A DNA stretch of 64,000 nucleotides from Bacteroidales bacterium UBA3630 (GTDB lineage Bacteria > Bacteroidota > Bacteroidia > Bacteroidales > P3). Under the pieces are notes generated by a model. It saw nothing but the letters and a program-made list of their open reading frames with translations, had not been told where the DNA came from and made no database searches. Position 1 is the first letter of the stretch. Every line of letters begins with the position of its first letter. The translations under genes and the position numbers were made by a program. This document shows, piece after piece, positions 35,568-43,117 of the stretch. The stretch is from assembly GCA_002373995.1 (NCBI GenBank), contig DFLB01000056.1:89830-153829 (forward strand), given 5' to 3'.

Positions 35568-36107
35568 TCAACATTCTGTGTTGATTTCACCCAAGTACAA
35601 TTCTATCAACCCGTTAGGGGCCGTGATGAAAATCGTCCGCGACGCGCGGTCCACGCGGTCTATCACCTCGTCAATGACGGGGATAAGCACCTCGGTGCCG
35701 TTTTTGTCGATCTGGAAAAGCGGCTGGGCGGGATACTCGACGACCTGCGCTATGGTGCCAATGTCGCCGTGCGTGCTGTCCACCACGCGGAAGCCCACCA
35801 CCTCGTGGTAGTAGAAGCGGTTGCCGTCGAGCCGCGGCAGCATGGCCAACGGCAGGTACAGCTCGTGCCCCACCAGGCTCTGCACCTGCGCGGCATCCAT
35901 CTCCTCGACCGTGACCACGGCACGGTTGCCGGTCAGCTGGTCGATGTGGAAGAAGCACGGCACGAGGCTTCCCTTCTGTTCCACGAAGGCCGAGTCAAGC
36001 TCGGCATAGTCCTCCGGCGCATCGACGTCGAGAAACAGCTGCAGCTGTCCCTTCACGCCCCACGGCTTGGTCACGCGACCCAGATAGAAACAATCGTCAA
36101 TAGTCAT
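35568..36107 (-). CDS. rimM: Ribosome maturation factor RimM
   Basis: RimM, which binds ribosomal protein S19 and helps mature the 30S head. The 179 residues have the N-terminal barrel with YLGRVTKPWGVKGQLQLF and the C-terminal PRC-barrel with YYHEVVGFRVVD, GTIAQVVEYPAQPLFQI and EVLIPVIDEVIDRVD. It follows rpsP on the same strand with 81 bases between, the usual pairing in this phylum. That gap holds a strong hairpin (36123-36169). Confidence 0.94.
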   Translation of the reverse strand: MTIDDCFYLGRVTKPWGVKGQLQLFLDVDAPEDYAELDSAFVEQKGSLVPCFFHIDQLTGNRAVVTVEEMDAAQVQSLVGHELYLPLAMLPRLDGNRFYYHEVVGFRVVDSTHGDIGTIAQVVEYPAQPLFQIDKNGTEVLIPVIDEVIDRVDRASRTIFITAPNGLIELYLGEINTEC

Positions 36108-36122
36108 AGATGAGATAAATAA

Positions 36123-36169
36123 AATAGGAATTAGGGTTGGGCTGCGACAGCCAATTCCTAATTCCTATT
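36123..36169. other. Large hairpin between rpsP and rimM
   Basis: Perfect 13-base arms aataggaattagg and cctaattcctatt enclose an inner stem (ttgg/ccaa). It has no T tract, so it may set mRNA stability or partial read-through between rpsP and rimM. The arms contain the 7-base simple unit ggaatta. Confidence 0.6.
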
Positions 36170-36188
36170 ACTGGTTTCCAATTCAAAC

Positions 36189-36740
36189 TTAAGCCTCGGC
36201 GGGAGCCTCGGTCTCGGCGGCGCCTTCGGCGTTCTCGGCGGCTTCGGCCTCAGCCTTGGCAGCGGCGGCAGCCTCGGCAGCAGCCTGACGCTTGGCGGCG
36301 ACGGCGGCAGCCTTCGTCTCGTTGGCCTTCTTCTCGGCCTCGAGGCGGCTCTTGCGCGTGTTGCGGGCCTCGTTCTCGAGGTCGCTCTTCTTGCTGTTGA
36401 TCTTGGCTTCCTTGGCCTGGAGCCACTCGTTGAAACGCACGTCGGCAGTCTCCTGGCTGATGGCGCCCTTCTCGACACCGATCTGCAAGTGGCGGCGCAG
36501 CAGCACGCCCTTATACGAGAGGATACGACGCACCGTATCGCTCGGTTGTGCACCATTCTTCACCCATTCGACGGCGCGGTCGAAGTTGAGGTCGATGGTG
36601 GCAGGATTGGTCAGCGGATTGTAAGTGCCCAGCTTCTCGATAAATTTTCCATCGCGAGGTGCTCGACCATCCGCAACAACGATGTGGTAGAAAGGTTGAT
36701 TCTTTTTACCATGACGCTGAAGTCTAATTCTTGCAGGCAT
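36189..36740 (-). CDS. rpsP: Ribosomal protein S16 with long Ala/Glu-rich tail
   Basis: Small-subunit protein S16. Residues 1-80 are canonical: MPARIRLQRHGKKNQPFYHIVVAD, IEKLGTYNPLTNPATIDLN and NGAQPSDTVRRIL. The total of 183 residues is about twice the bacterial norm. The extra part is a charged helix (about 95-150) and a low-complexity tail of A, E and K; extended S16 tails are common in Bacteroidota. It has its own promoter about 55 bases upstream. Confidence 0.95.
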   Translation of the reverse strand: MPARIRLQRHGKKNQPFYHIVVADGRAPRDGKFIEKLGTYNPLTNPATIDLNFDRAVEWVKNGAQPSDTVRRILSYKGVLLRRHLQIGVEKGAISQETADVRFNEWLQAKEAKINSKKSDLENEARNTRKSRLEAEKKANETKAAAVAAKRQAAAEAAAAAKAEAEAAENAEGAAETEAPAEA

Positions 36741-36793
36741 AATTGTTTGTTTTTTAATTTGTTATTATGTTTCGTCAGTTATCTGACGGACTG

Positions 36794-36824
36794 CAAAGAT
36801 ACAACCTTTTTCGAAACCGGCAAA
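36794..36824 (-). promoter_or_regulatory. Promoter of rpsP
   Basis: Minus strand: TTTG (36824-36821), 19-base spacer, TATCTTTG (36801-36794), 54 bases before the ATG. Confidence 0.75.
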
Positions 36825-36896
36825 ATATTTTTTCAAGAAAACACATCCCCCACCCTATCAACCTATCAACTTATTATCAACTCTTCCTCCGCTCTT

Positions 36897-36984
36897 GGTC
36901 CGGGGATGGTCCGGGGATGGTCCGGTGGTGGTCCGACGGGCGGCGGACCATCCCCGGACGGGCACCGGACGGGCAGTGGACAAG
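36897..36984. repeat. 11-bp tandem array, type GGTCCGGGGAT, eight units
   Basis: Eight units in strict 11-base phase: ggtccggggat twice, ggtccggtggt, ggtccgacggg, cggcggaccat, ccccggacggg, caccggacggg, cagtggacaag. The first two units are identical to the first two of the array at 46658. It lies between divergent rpsP and glmM. Confidence 0.9.
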
Positions 36985-37135
36985 CAGTGGATGTTAATTT
37001 AACAAAAAACACAAAACCAAGACGCTGTATATCTGACGTTTGTGCAAAAACAGCAAGATTTTTTAATGGTTTTATACAATATTTATAACACATGCGCGTT
37101 AAGCAACCATAAAAATCAACACACACAGAACGACT

Positions 37136-38557
37136 ATGAGCCTTATCAAATCCATCTCCGGCATCCGCGGCACCATCGGCGGACCCGCAGGCGAGGGCCT
37201 GACGCCCCTCGACATCGTGAAGTTTGCATCGGCCTTTGCCACCTTCCTGAAACAACAGAACCCCGGCCGCCGGCTGCGCTTGGCCGTGGGGCGCGACGCG
37301 CGCTTGAGCGGCGCGATGGTGGACCACCTGGTGGTGGGCACCCTGCAGGGCATGGGTGTCGATGTGCTGGAGACGGGCCTCAGCACCACGCCGACTACCG
37401 AGATGACCGTCATCGACGGCCACTGCGACGGCGGCATCATCATCACCGCCTCGCACAACCCCAAGCACTGGAACGCCCTCAAGCTGCTCAACGCCCGCGG
37501 CGAGTTCATCTCAGACAAGGAGGGCAAGGAAGTGCTGCGCTTGGCAGAGACCCTTGACGGACTGCCAACTGCCAACTGCCAACTGCCAACTATCCAGTAT
37601 GCCGAGGTCGACGACCTGGGAGTGGTAACCGTCGAGGAAGACTGGATAGACCGCCACATTGAGCGCGTGCTGGGCCTGGAGCTGGTCGACGTGGAGGCCA
37701 TCCGCAAGGCGGGCTTCAAGGTGGCCGTGGACGCCGTTAACAGCACCGGCGGCCTGGCCATACCGCGCCTGCTGCGCCGCCTGGGGGTGAAGGAGGTCGT
37801 CGAGCTCAACTGCGAGCCCACGGGCCACTTTGCCCACAACCCCGAACCCATACCGCAGAACCTCACCCAGATCAGCGACTGCGTGCGGGAGAACCACTGC
37901 GACCTCGGCGTGGTGGTGGACCCCGACGTGGACCGCCTGGCACTGGTCTGCGAGACGGGCGAGATGTTCGGCGAGGAATACACGCTGGTCTCGGTGGCCG
38001 ACTATGTGCTGCAGCACACACCGGGCAACACCGTCAGCAACCTCTCCTCGAGCCGCGCCCTGCGCGACGTCACGCGCCGCTACGCGGGCTGCGAATACAA
38101 CGCCGCCGCCGTGGGCGAGGTGAACGTCACCACCCTCATGCGCTCCACCGGCGCCGTCATCGGCGGCGAGGGCAACGGCGGCGTCATCTACCCCGCCCTG
38201 CACTATGGCCGCGACGCCCTCGTCGGCGTGGCCCTCTTCCTCACCCTCTTGGCCAAGAGCGGCAAGAAGGTCAGCGAACTGCGCAAGACCTATCCCGAAT
38301 ACATCATCAGCAAGAACCGCAAGGACCTGACGCCCGACATGGACGTGGACGCGCTGCTGGCCAAGGTCGCCAAGCTCTACAATGGCATGGCCGGTGTGGA
38401 GAAAGTGACGACCATCGACGGCGTGAAGATAGACTTCGCCGACGGCTGGGTGCACCTGCGCAAGAGCAACACCGAGCCCATCATCCGCATCTACAGCGAA
38501 GCCGCCACCGAGCAACGGGCCAACGAGCTGGCACAACAGGTGATACAACAGATTTGA
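37136..38557 (+). CDS. glmM: Phosphoglucosamine mutase
   Basis: Member of the phosphohexomutase family and most likely phosphoglucosamine mutase, which makes glucosamine-1-phosphate for peptidoglycan and LPS. The 473 residues show the start SGIRGTIGG, the catalytic phosphoserine S106 in IIITASHNP, the metal loop DPDVDRLALV, the sugar loop GEGNGGVIYP and the phosphate loop LRKSNTEPIIRIY. Residues 143-151 (LPTANCQLPT) come from a 7-bp simple repeat between domains 1 and 2. Phosphomannomutase activity cannot be excluded. The ligase gene follows after 20 bases. Confidence 0.92.
   Translation: MSLIKSISGIRGTIGGPAGEGLTPLDIVKFASAFATFLKQQNPGRRLRLAVGRDARLSGAMVDHLVVGTLQGMGVDVLETGLSTTPTTEMTVIDGHCDGGIIITASHNPKHWNALKLLNARGEFISDKEGKEVLRLAETLDGLPTANCQLPTIQYAEVDDLGVVTVEEDWIDRHIERVLGLELVDVEAIRKAGFKVAVDAVNSTGGLAIPRLLRRLGVKEVVELNCEPTGHFAHNPEPIPQNLTQISDCVRENHCDLGVVVDPDVDRLALVCETGEMFGEEYTLVSVADYVLQHTPGNTVSNLSSSRALRDVTRRYAGCEYNAAAVGEVNVTTLMRSTGAVIGGEGNGGVIYPALHYGRDALVGVALFLTLLAKSGKKVSELRKTYPEYIISKNRKDLTPDMDVDALLAKVAKLYNGMAGVEKVTTIDGVKIDFADGWVHLRKSNTEPIIRIYSEAATEQRANELAQQVIQQI
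37562..37590 (+). repeat. 7-bp repeat (ctgccaa) inside glmM
   Basis: Four copies of ctgccaa, translated LPTANCQLPT, in a loop after the first domain. Three copies equal 21 bases, so gain or loss of three units keeps the frame. Confidence 0.88.
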
Positions 38558-38577
38558 AACAACACACCTCAATACCT

Positions 38578-40065
38578 ATGGAAAGATACTTCGAAAACAT
38601 GCTGCCTGCCGACGAGCTGGCACAACTGCACTTTATCCCGACACTGTCGGAGTTTGTGGAATGGATTGAGCAAAAATGGGGCGACCTGCCGGCACTGTCT
38701 GACACGGTGCGCCACATCAGCTACCGCGAGATGTGCGACGCCGTGGCGCGCAAGCGCGCCCTGCTGGTCGATGCCGGCCTGCAGCACGGCGACCACGTGG
38801 CCATCCTCGACAACACCACGCCCGAGGCGGTGGAGATGTTCCTCGCCGTTACCTCGGCCGGCATGGTGGCCATCAACCTGCCCTCGCAGCTGCCACCACA
38901 GGCCGTGGCAGGATGCTGCATGAAGTTCGGCGTCAAGCTGCTGGCTGTAGGAGCCGACTTTATGGACACAGCAGAAGGCGTGCCCTGCCGCGTGATACCC
39001 ATCACAGACTGCGCCGACCACCGCGCTCCCGTGGCACAGTGCGACAAGGACGAAGCCGCCGCCATATTCTTCACCGGCGGCACCACCGGCGCCCCCAAAG
39101 GTGCCGTGCTGCCCCACCGCGCCTTGATGCGCGGCTCCTTGAATGGATGCTACGCCCCTGGCCACCAGCTGGCCTGCAACCGCTACGCCCACGTGCTGCC
39201 CCTGAGCCACGTCTTCGGCCTCATCCGTGGCACCCTCTCGGCCCTGCAGACAGGCTCCGAATGGGTGGCTGCCGCCAACGTCAAGGAGACCATCACCAAA
39301 CTGCCCCTCATCAAACCCACCAGCATGGTGGCCGTGCCCGGCATCTGCGAGATCATGATGGGGCTGGTGAAGATGTACGGCAAGGACTTCCTCGGCGGAC
39401 AGCTGAAGTACATCATCTCCGGCGCCGCCAACGTGCCCCCGAAGCTTATCGCCGAATTCGACAAGTTGGGCATACACCTCTTCGCCGGCTACGGCATGAC
39501 CGAAGGCGCCAACCTCACCTCGGGCAACATAGACGTCAAGACACGCCCCACCTCGGTGGGCCAGATATACACCGGCCAGGAAGTCAAGGTAGTGGACGGC
39601 GAGCTGTGGTTCCGTGGCGACAACGTCTTCCTCGGCTACTACGGCGACCCAGAGAAGACCGCCGAGACGCTGACCCCTGACGGGTGGCTGAAGACCGGCG
39701 ACCTGGTGCGCTTCGACGACGAAGGCTACATGTACATCGTGGGACGCATCAAGAACATCATCGTCCTTGCCAACGGCGAGAATGTCAGCCCCGAAAGCAT
39801 CGAAGAGCCCTTCTATGCCGACCCCAAACTGCGCGACTGCATGGTGAAGGAGGACGAGCTGGACGGCCGCCAGGTGATAGCTATCGAGATACTGCCCCGC
39901 ATGGACGAATTCGACGGCAAGCCCTGGGAAGAAGTGGAAGCCTACTTCAATGAGCTGGTGGGCCGCATCAACGCCACCCTGCCTTCGACCCACCGCATCG
40001 CCAAAATCACCGTCCGTCACGAAGACTTCAAACGCACCGGCGCCATGAAAGTGGCCCGCAACTAA
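38578..40065 (+). CDS. AMP-forming acyl-CoA/acyl-ACP ligase family protein
   Basis: A 495-residue ANL-superfamily enzyme that activates a carboxylic acid with ATP. Motifs: P-loop FFTGGTTGAPKGAVLPH (about residues 160-175), AGYGMTEGANLTSG, GDLVRFDDEGYMYIVGR and the C-terminal lysine region RTGAMKVARN. The ATG at 38578 is chosen; the open frame could begin at a TTG at 38554 that overlaps glmM. An acyl carrier protein gene follows after 16 bases, so transfer of the acyl group to that carrier is likely. The acid is not known. Confidence 0.9.
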   Translation: MERYFENMLPADELAQLHFIPTLSEFVEWIEQKWGDLPALSDTVRHISYREMCDAVARKRALLVDAGLQHGDHVAILDNTTPEAVEMFLAVTSAGMVAINLPSQLPPQAVAGCCMKFGVKLLAVGADFMDTAEGVPCRVIPITDCADHRAPVAQCDKDEAAAIFFTGGTTGAPKGAVLPHRALMRGSLNGCYAPGHQLACNRYAHVLPLSHVFGLIRGTLSALQTGSEWVAAANVKETITKLPLIKPTSMVAVPGICEIMMGLVKMYGKDFLGGQLKYIISGAANVPPKLIAEFDKLGIHLFAGYGMTEGANLTSGNIDVKTRPTSVGQIYTGQEVKVVDGELWFRGDNVFLGYYGDPEKTAETLTPDGWLKTGDLVRFDDEGYMYIVGRIKNIIVLANGENVSPESIEEPFYADPKLRDCMVKEDELDGRQVIAIEILPRMDEFDGKPWEEVEAYFNELVGRINATLPSTHRIAKITVRHEDFKRTGAMKVARN

Positions 40066-40081
40066 CAAATCACAACACATC

Positions 40082-40318
40082 ATGGATAAGAACGCCATCT
40101 TTGAAAAGCTCTCCACCATACTGAAACAAATCAAACCCTCTATCGACACCGCCAGCATCACCGACGACACCCAGCTTGTGCGCGACCTGGGACTTGACTC
40201 GCTGACCATCCTTCTGCTGGCGCTGGCCATAGAGAAAGACTTCGGTTTCCAATTCAAAGGAGCGCCCCAGTTCAGCACCGTGGGCGAGGTGATCGACTTT
40301 ATCGGGAAGAACGTATGA
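40082..40318 (+). CDS. Acyl carrier protein
   Basis: A 78-residue carrier protein. The phosphopantetheine site is S40 in DLGLDSLTIL, and the predicted four-helix fold fits the length. It is a specialised carrier, not the housekeeping AcpP, judging by its place between a ligase and an acyltransferase. Its stop overlaps the next ATG by 4 bases (ATGA), so the three are translationally linked. Confidence 0.92.
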   Translation: MDKNAIFEKLSTILKQIKPSIDTASITDDTQLVRDLGLDSLTILLLALAIEKDFGFQFKGAPQFSTVGEVIDFIGKNV

Positions 40319-41433
40319 GCAGCGTCAGCATTGTCAAGGTCGACAGCCGACGGCTGATGCGGCAGTTCATCGACTTTCCCGAACACCTCTACCGCGACTG
40401 CCCCAACTGGGTTCCGGCCCTGCGGGGCGACGAATACGCCGCTTTCAACCCCCGGAAGAACGGCGCCTACGAATTCTGCGAAGCCGACTGCTTCCTGGCC
40501 TACCGTGACAGCAAGGTGGTGGGACGCGTGGCTGCCATCGTCAACCACAAGGCCGACGACCGCGAACATGCCGTGCGCTTCGGCTGGCTCGACTTTATCG
40601 AAGATGCCGAGGTGCTGCAAGCTTTGCTCGGCGCCGTCGAGCAGTGGGGTCGACAACGCGGCGCACAGCTCGTCAAAGGGCCGTGGGGCTTCACCGACAT
40701 GGATAAAGAAGGCCTCCTCGTGGAGGGCTACGAACACCTTAGCCCCTTCACATGCCTGTACAACTACCCGTACTACGACACCCTGCTGCAGCAGCAAGGC
40801 TACACCAAAGATGTAGACTGGACACAGCGTGCGATGACCGTCAGCCACGAGCTGCCACCGATGTTCCAGTTCGCACACCTGGTGGAGGAACGCTTTGGCA
40901 TCCACGTAGTGCGGCCACGCAGCATGCGCGAGCTCGGCAAACGCTACGGCATGGAGATCTTCCACATGTACAACGATGCCTTTGCACCGCTGGAAGCCTT
41001 CTCGCCCCTGACAGACAAACAGATAAAGGACTACCTGTCCACCTACATACCCATCCTGGACAAGGACTTTGTGGCGCTGGCCGTCGATGGCGACGACCGG
41101 CCGGTGGGCTTCCTCATCTGCGTGCCGTCGCTGTCGCAAGCCATACGCCGCGCCCACGGGCGCCTATTCCCTACGGGGCTGGCGCATATCATGCAAGCCC
41201 TGAAGCACAACGACACATTGGAGGCTCTGCTCATCGGCGTCAAACCCGAGATGCAAGGCTGCGGCATCCCCGTGCTGCTCTTCAAGTACCTGCACGAGAA
41301 CTGCATCGCCCGCGGCATTGAGCGAATCATCTTCAACCCCCAACTGGAGGAGAACCACAAGGTGCAGAACCTCTTCGGAGACTACCACCCCGAGCCCTAC
41401 ATGCGGCGACGGGCCTATCGCAAAGAGATTTGA
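40315..41433 (+). CDS. GNAT-fold N-acyltransferase-like protein
   Basis: A 372-residue soluble protein of a Bacteroidota family with a GNAT-like fold. Characteristic stretches are FIDFPEHLYRDCPNWVPAL, CFLAYRDSKVVGRVAAIVNH, GPWGFTDMDKEGLLVEGYE and FTCLYNYPYYDTLLQQQGY; a second half contains LLIGVKPEMQGCGIPVLLFKY, like an acyl-CoA/ACP loop. The preceding ligase and carrier suggest that it moves a fatty acyl group from the carrier to an amine. A set of ligase, carrier and GNAT protein is known from bacterial ceramide synthesis in Caulobacter; whether this set does the same is inference. A terminator follows. Confidence 0.75.
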   Translation: MSSVSIVKVDSRRLMRQFIDFPEHLYRDCPNWVPALRGDEYAAFNPRKNGAYEFCEADCFLAYRDSKVVGRVAAIVNHKADDREHAVRFGWLDFIEDAEVLQALLGAVEQWGRQRGAQLVKGPWGFTDMDKEGLLVEGYEHLSPFTCLYNYPYYDTLLQQQGYTKDVDWTQRAMTVSHELPPMFQFAHLVEERFGIHVVRPRSMRELGKRYGMEIFHMYNDAFAPLEAFSPLTDKQIKDYLSTYIPILDKDFVALAVDGDDRPVGFLICVPSLSQAIRRAHGRLFPTGLAHIMQALKHNDTLEALLIGVKPEMQGCGIPVLLFKYLHENCIARGIERIIFNPQLEENHKVQNLFGDYHPEPYMRRRAYRKEI

Positions 41434-41437
41434 AAAA

Positions 41438-41474
41438 ACAGCGCGGGAGCCTTCTATTGAGACTCCCGCGCTGT
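41438..41474. terminator. Bidirectional terminator
   Basis: Perfect 12-bp arms acagcgcgggag and ctcccgcgctgt with a 13-base loop, between the GNAT-like gene and the convergent small-protein gene. It is preceded by a run of A, so it can end both messages. Confidence 0.85.
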
Positions 41475-41482
41475 AACTATTA

Positions 41483-41662
41483 TCAACTCCAGCTGTTACC
41501 CAAGTAGGAGTCATCGTTGGTCCACGATTCCTGGCTCTCCTGACAGGGTTCGGATGTAAATTCGTAGTTCAATCCAAGGCCGCTGGCTGCATAGCCATGC
41601 TCTGTCTTGAAGGTCACCACCGTAAGCTCGGGGGCGGTGTATTCTTTTTTCTCATTTTTCAT
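41483..41662 (-). CDS. Small protein, second member of the GYA-S / DDS family
   Basis: A 59-residue protein from the ATG at 41662 (MKNEKKEYTAPELTVV). It shares with the protein at 34651 the pattern Y-x-x-P-x-L-T-V-V-x-F-x-T-E-x-G-Y-A-x-S and the C-terminus NDDSYLGNSWS against EDDSWAGYSWN. No signal peptide. It follows the fimbrillin-like gene by 26 bases, so here the order is lipoprotein first. The upstream part of the open frame overlaps the lipoprotein and is not used. Confidence 0.72.
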   Translation of the reverse strand: MKNEKKEYTAPELTVVTFKTEHGYAASGLGLNYEFTSEPCQESQESWTNDDSYLGNSWS

Positions 41663-41688
41663 GACTGTGTTTGTTTTTTTATGGTTGA

Positions 41689-42549
41689 TTACTGAAGGTT
41701 GTATTGTCCGAGGTTGTACATGTGGTTGCGCTCGATGGTCAGGCCGTAGATGGTCCTGTAGCAGATTTCCTGACCGGAGTTGTCGTAAAAGGTAATCATA
41801 AAGTTGGTGGATTCGGAGGTGACGGGTACGGGGAGGATGCAGCGGAAGCTCTCGCCCGAAGCCAACGTTATACAATCATCCTCCGAGGACATGAATTCAT
41901 AATCAGAACTGGGGTGGAAAAAGAACTCGCACTGATCTTGCATCGTGCCGGTAGTCGATAGATTGTACGCATTGTCGCAGTGAAGCGTCTTGTTGTAGCG
42001 AGGCCAGATATCATGACGATCTGTCCATACATTGGCCTTTGAAATCTTCTTGATTTCGCCCGTGTTGTTCACCACAGTGAAAGTGAGTGCGCCAGTGACG
42101 TGGCGGAACATCAGCGACTGGCTCTCTCTGGTGCCAAAGGCCACCATGGAGAACGGGATGTTCGGGTAGGCAAGGTCCTCATATATCAAGTCCGGACTGA
42201 ATTGGATATTGGCGCTGTAGACGTCGCCGCCGTTTGCTCCATAGTATTGAGGATACCACGCCACAAAGTCCTCATAGGGATCGTAATAGATGTAATGAGC
42301 GTTGTCGCCATAATAGATAGTATAAGGACCATCAGAATTACCATAGTAGATGCCGACTTTCTCTCCTGTCACCCAGCTGTTGCTGAGGCGCGCGGCGGTG
42401 TCGACATACACCTTTGTACCATGCCCGCCGGACATGCCTTCTTCCACAATGCGGAGACCGCGCACCTCAGCCTCCTTGTTGCAGCTCGTGGCCATCAGTG
42501 CAGCCACGGCTATGGGCACTATGCCCCAAATCATAGTTTTTTGTTTCAT
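41689..42549 (-). CDS. Fimbrillin-like lipoprotein
   Basis: A 286-residue lipoprotein with signal ending ALMATSCNKEAE. The mature part has the fimbrillin-like opening GTKVYVDTAARLSNSWVTGEKVGIYYG, the central SLMFRHVTGALTFTVVNNTG (typical for Mfa-like N-terminal domains) and a final strand LTIERNHMYNLGQYNLQ, where the phrase R-N-H-x-Y is a known fimbrillin feature. It resembles only the N-terminal module of the protein at 32952. The promoter and leader match that locus. It may be a minor fimbrial or adhesive surface protein. Confidence 0.75.
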   Translation of the reverse strand: MKQKTMIWGIVPIAVAALMATSCNKEAEVRGLRIVEEGMSGGHGTKVYVDTAARLSNSWVTGEKVGIYYGNSDGPYTIYYGDNAHYIYYDPYEDFVAWYPQYYGANGGDVYSANIQFSPDLIYEDLAYPNIPFSMVAFGTRESQSLMFRHVTGALTFTVVNNTGEIKKISKANVWTDRHDIWPRYNKTLHCDNAYNLSTTGTMQDQCEFFFHPSSDYEFMSSEDDCITLASGESFRCILPVPVTSESTNFMITFYDNSGQEICYRTIYGLTIERNHMYNLGQYNLQ

Positions 42550-42588
42550 GTGTTGTGTGTTTTTGGTGAATAAATGACATTAAAAGAG

Positions 42589-42617
42589 CACCCCGCCGCG
42601 CGATACGCGACAGGGTG
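42589..42617 (-). promoter_or_regulatory. Attenuator-like hairpin in the fimbrillin B leader
   Basis: Minus strand: CACCC-TGT-CGCG-TAT-CGCG-CGGC-GGGGTG folds as a GC-rich stem with internal loop and is followed by CTCTTTTAATG. It ends about 40 bases before the ATG and could stop transcription early. Confidence 0.45.
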
Positions 42618-42680
42618 TAAGGGTACGAAAACAGGGACTACAGTAACTGTCTCCGATACTGCATCTTTATCGAACCGACA

Positions 42681-42688
42681 GGGGGGGG
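42681..42688 (-). repeat. Homopolymer C8 tract (minus strand)
   Basis: Eight C on the coding strand, 132-139 bases before the fimbrillin B ATG, preceded by GGTTATCAGTA. It is the counterpart of the C10 tract at 34975. Confidence 0.85.
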
Positions 42689-42748
42689 TACTGATAACCA
42701 GTAAGTTAAGAATATACACTCTATACATTGTCATCCTGTGTCAAGATG

Positions 42749-42756
42749 CAAAGATA
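42749..42756 (-). promoter_or_regulatory. Promoter -7 element of fimbrillin B
   Basis: Minus strand TATCTTTG followed by CA and, soon after, CTTGAC, as at locus A. No TTTG 20 bases upstream. It implies a leader of about 190 bases. Confidence 0.6.
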
Positions 42757-42877
42757 CATTTTATTGCTGATATCTATATTATTTTTCTCCCTAAATTATA
42801 ACATTCCATCACATAACTGCGAGCGTCTCAATAGTCAAGACACCCCCGAAGGGACTTATAGGGTTCACTCTTTCTTT

Positions 42878-43087
42878 TTACTGATCTATCCGGTTGTCCT
42901 CCGGGGCCGCTATCCAGATGATGAGATAGGCCCAGAAGCCTATGCTGCCGAAGAGCAGCGCCACCAAGAAGAGGATGCGCACCACCGTGGGGTCGATGTT
43001 GAGGTACTTGGCCAGACCGCCACACACGCCGGCGATGCGCCGGTCCGTAGTGCTACGGGTCAAACGACGATAATTCTTGTCTTCCAT
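42878..43087 (-). CDS. PspC domain protein
   Basis: A 69-residue inner-membrane protein consisting of a single PspC domain. The family line is RRIAGVCGGLAKYLNIDPTVVRILF, then one hydrophobic helix of about 25 residues ending LIIWIAAPED. PspC relatives sense envelope stress in the phage-shock response; this short form has no partner pspA or pspB nearby. The dcp gene lies downstream on the same strand only in the sense that pspC is read toward 42878; dcp (stop 43118) ends 30 bases upstream of the pspC ATG, so they may be one unit. Confidence 0.9.
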   Translation of the reverse strand: MEDKNYRRLTRSTTDRRIAGVCGGLAKYLNIDPTVVRILFLVALLFGSIGFWAYLIIWIAAPEDNRIDQ

Positions 43088-43117
43088 ATCTTTAAACTTT
43101 TAATCTTAAACACTTTT

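Larger units (their letters stand above)
36741..37135. other. Divergent intergenic region, rpsP / glmM
   Basis: Contains the rpsP promoter, a short simple repeat (tatcaacc units, 36854-36881) and an 11-bp array (36897-36984). No gene seen. The glmM promoter could not be assigned with confidence. Confidence 0.65.
42550..42877. other. Intergenic region, fimbrillin B leader and pspC end
   Basis: Holds the leader of the fimbrillin B gene: promoter at 42749, C8 tract at 42681 and an attenuator-like hairpin at 42589. The part from 42760 to 42877 (pspC side) shows nothing recognisable. Confidence 0.65.

Noticed and set aside
36897..36984. Integron or IS terminal repeats
   Set aside because: No transposase, no paired ends and no target duplication; the structure is a phased tandem array.
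38569..41157. 862-codon open frame on the minus strand
   Set aside because: It lies opposite the ligase, carrier and GNAT genes, is His/Val/Ala-rich with no domain, and arises from high GC in the true frame.
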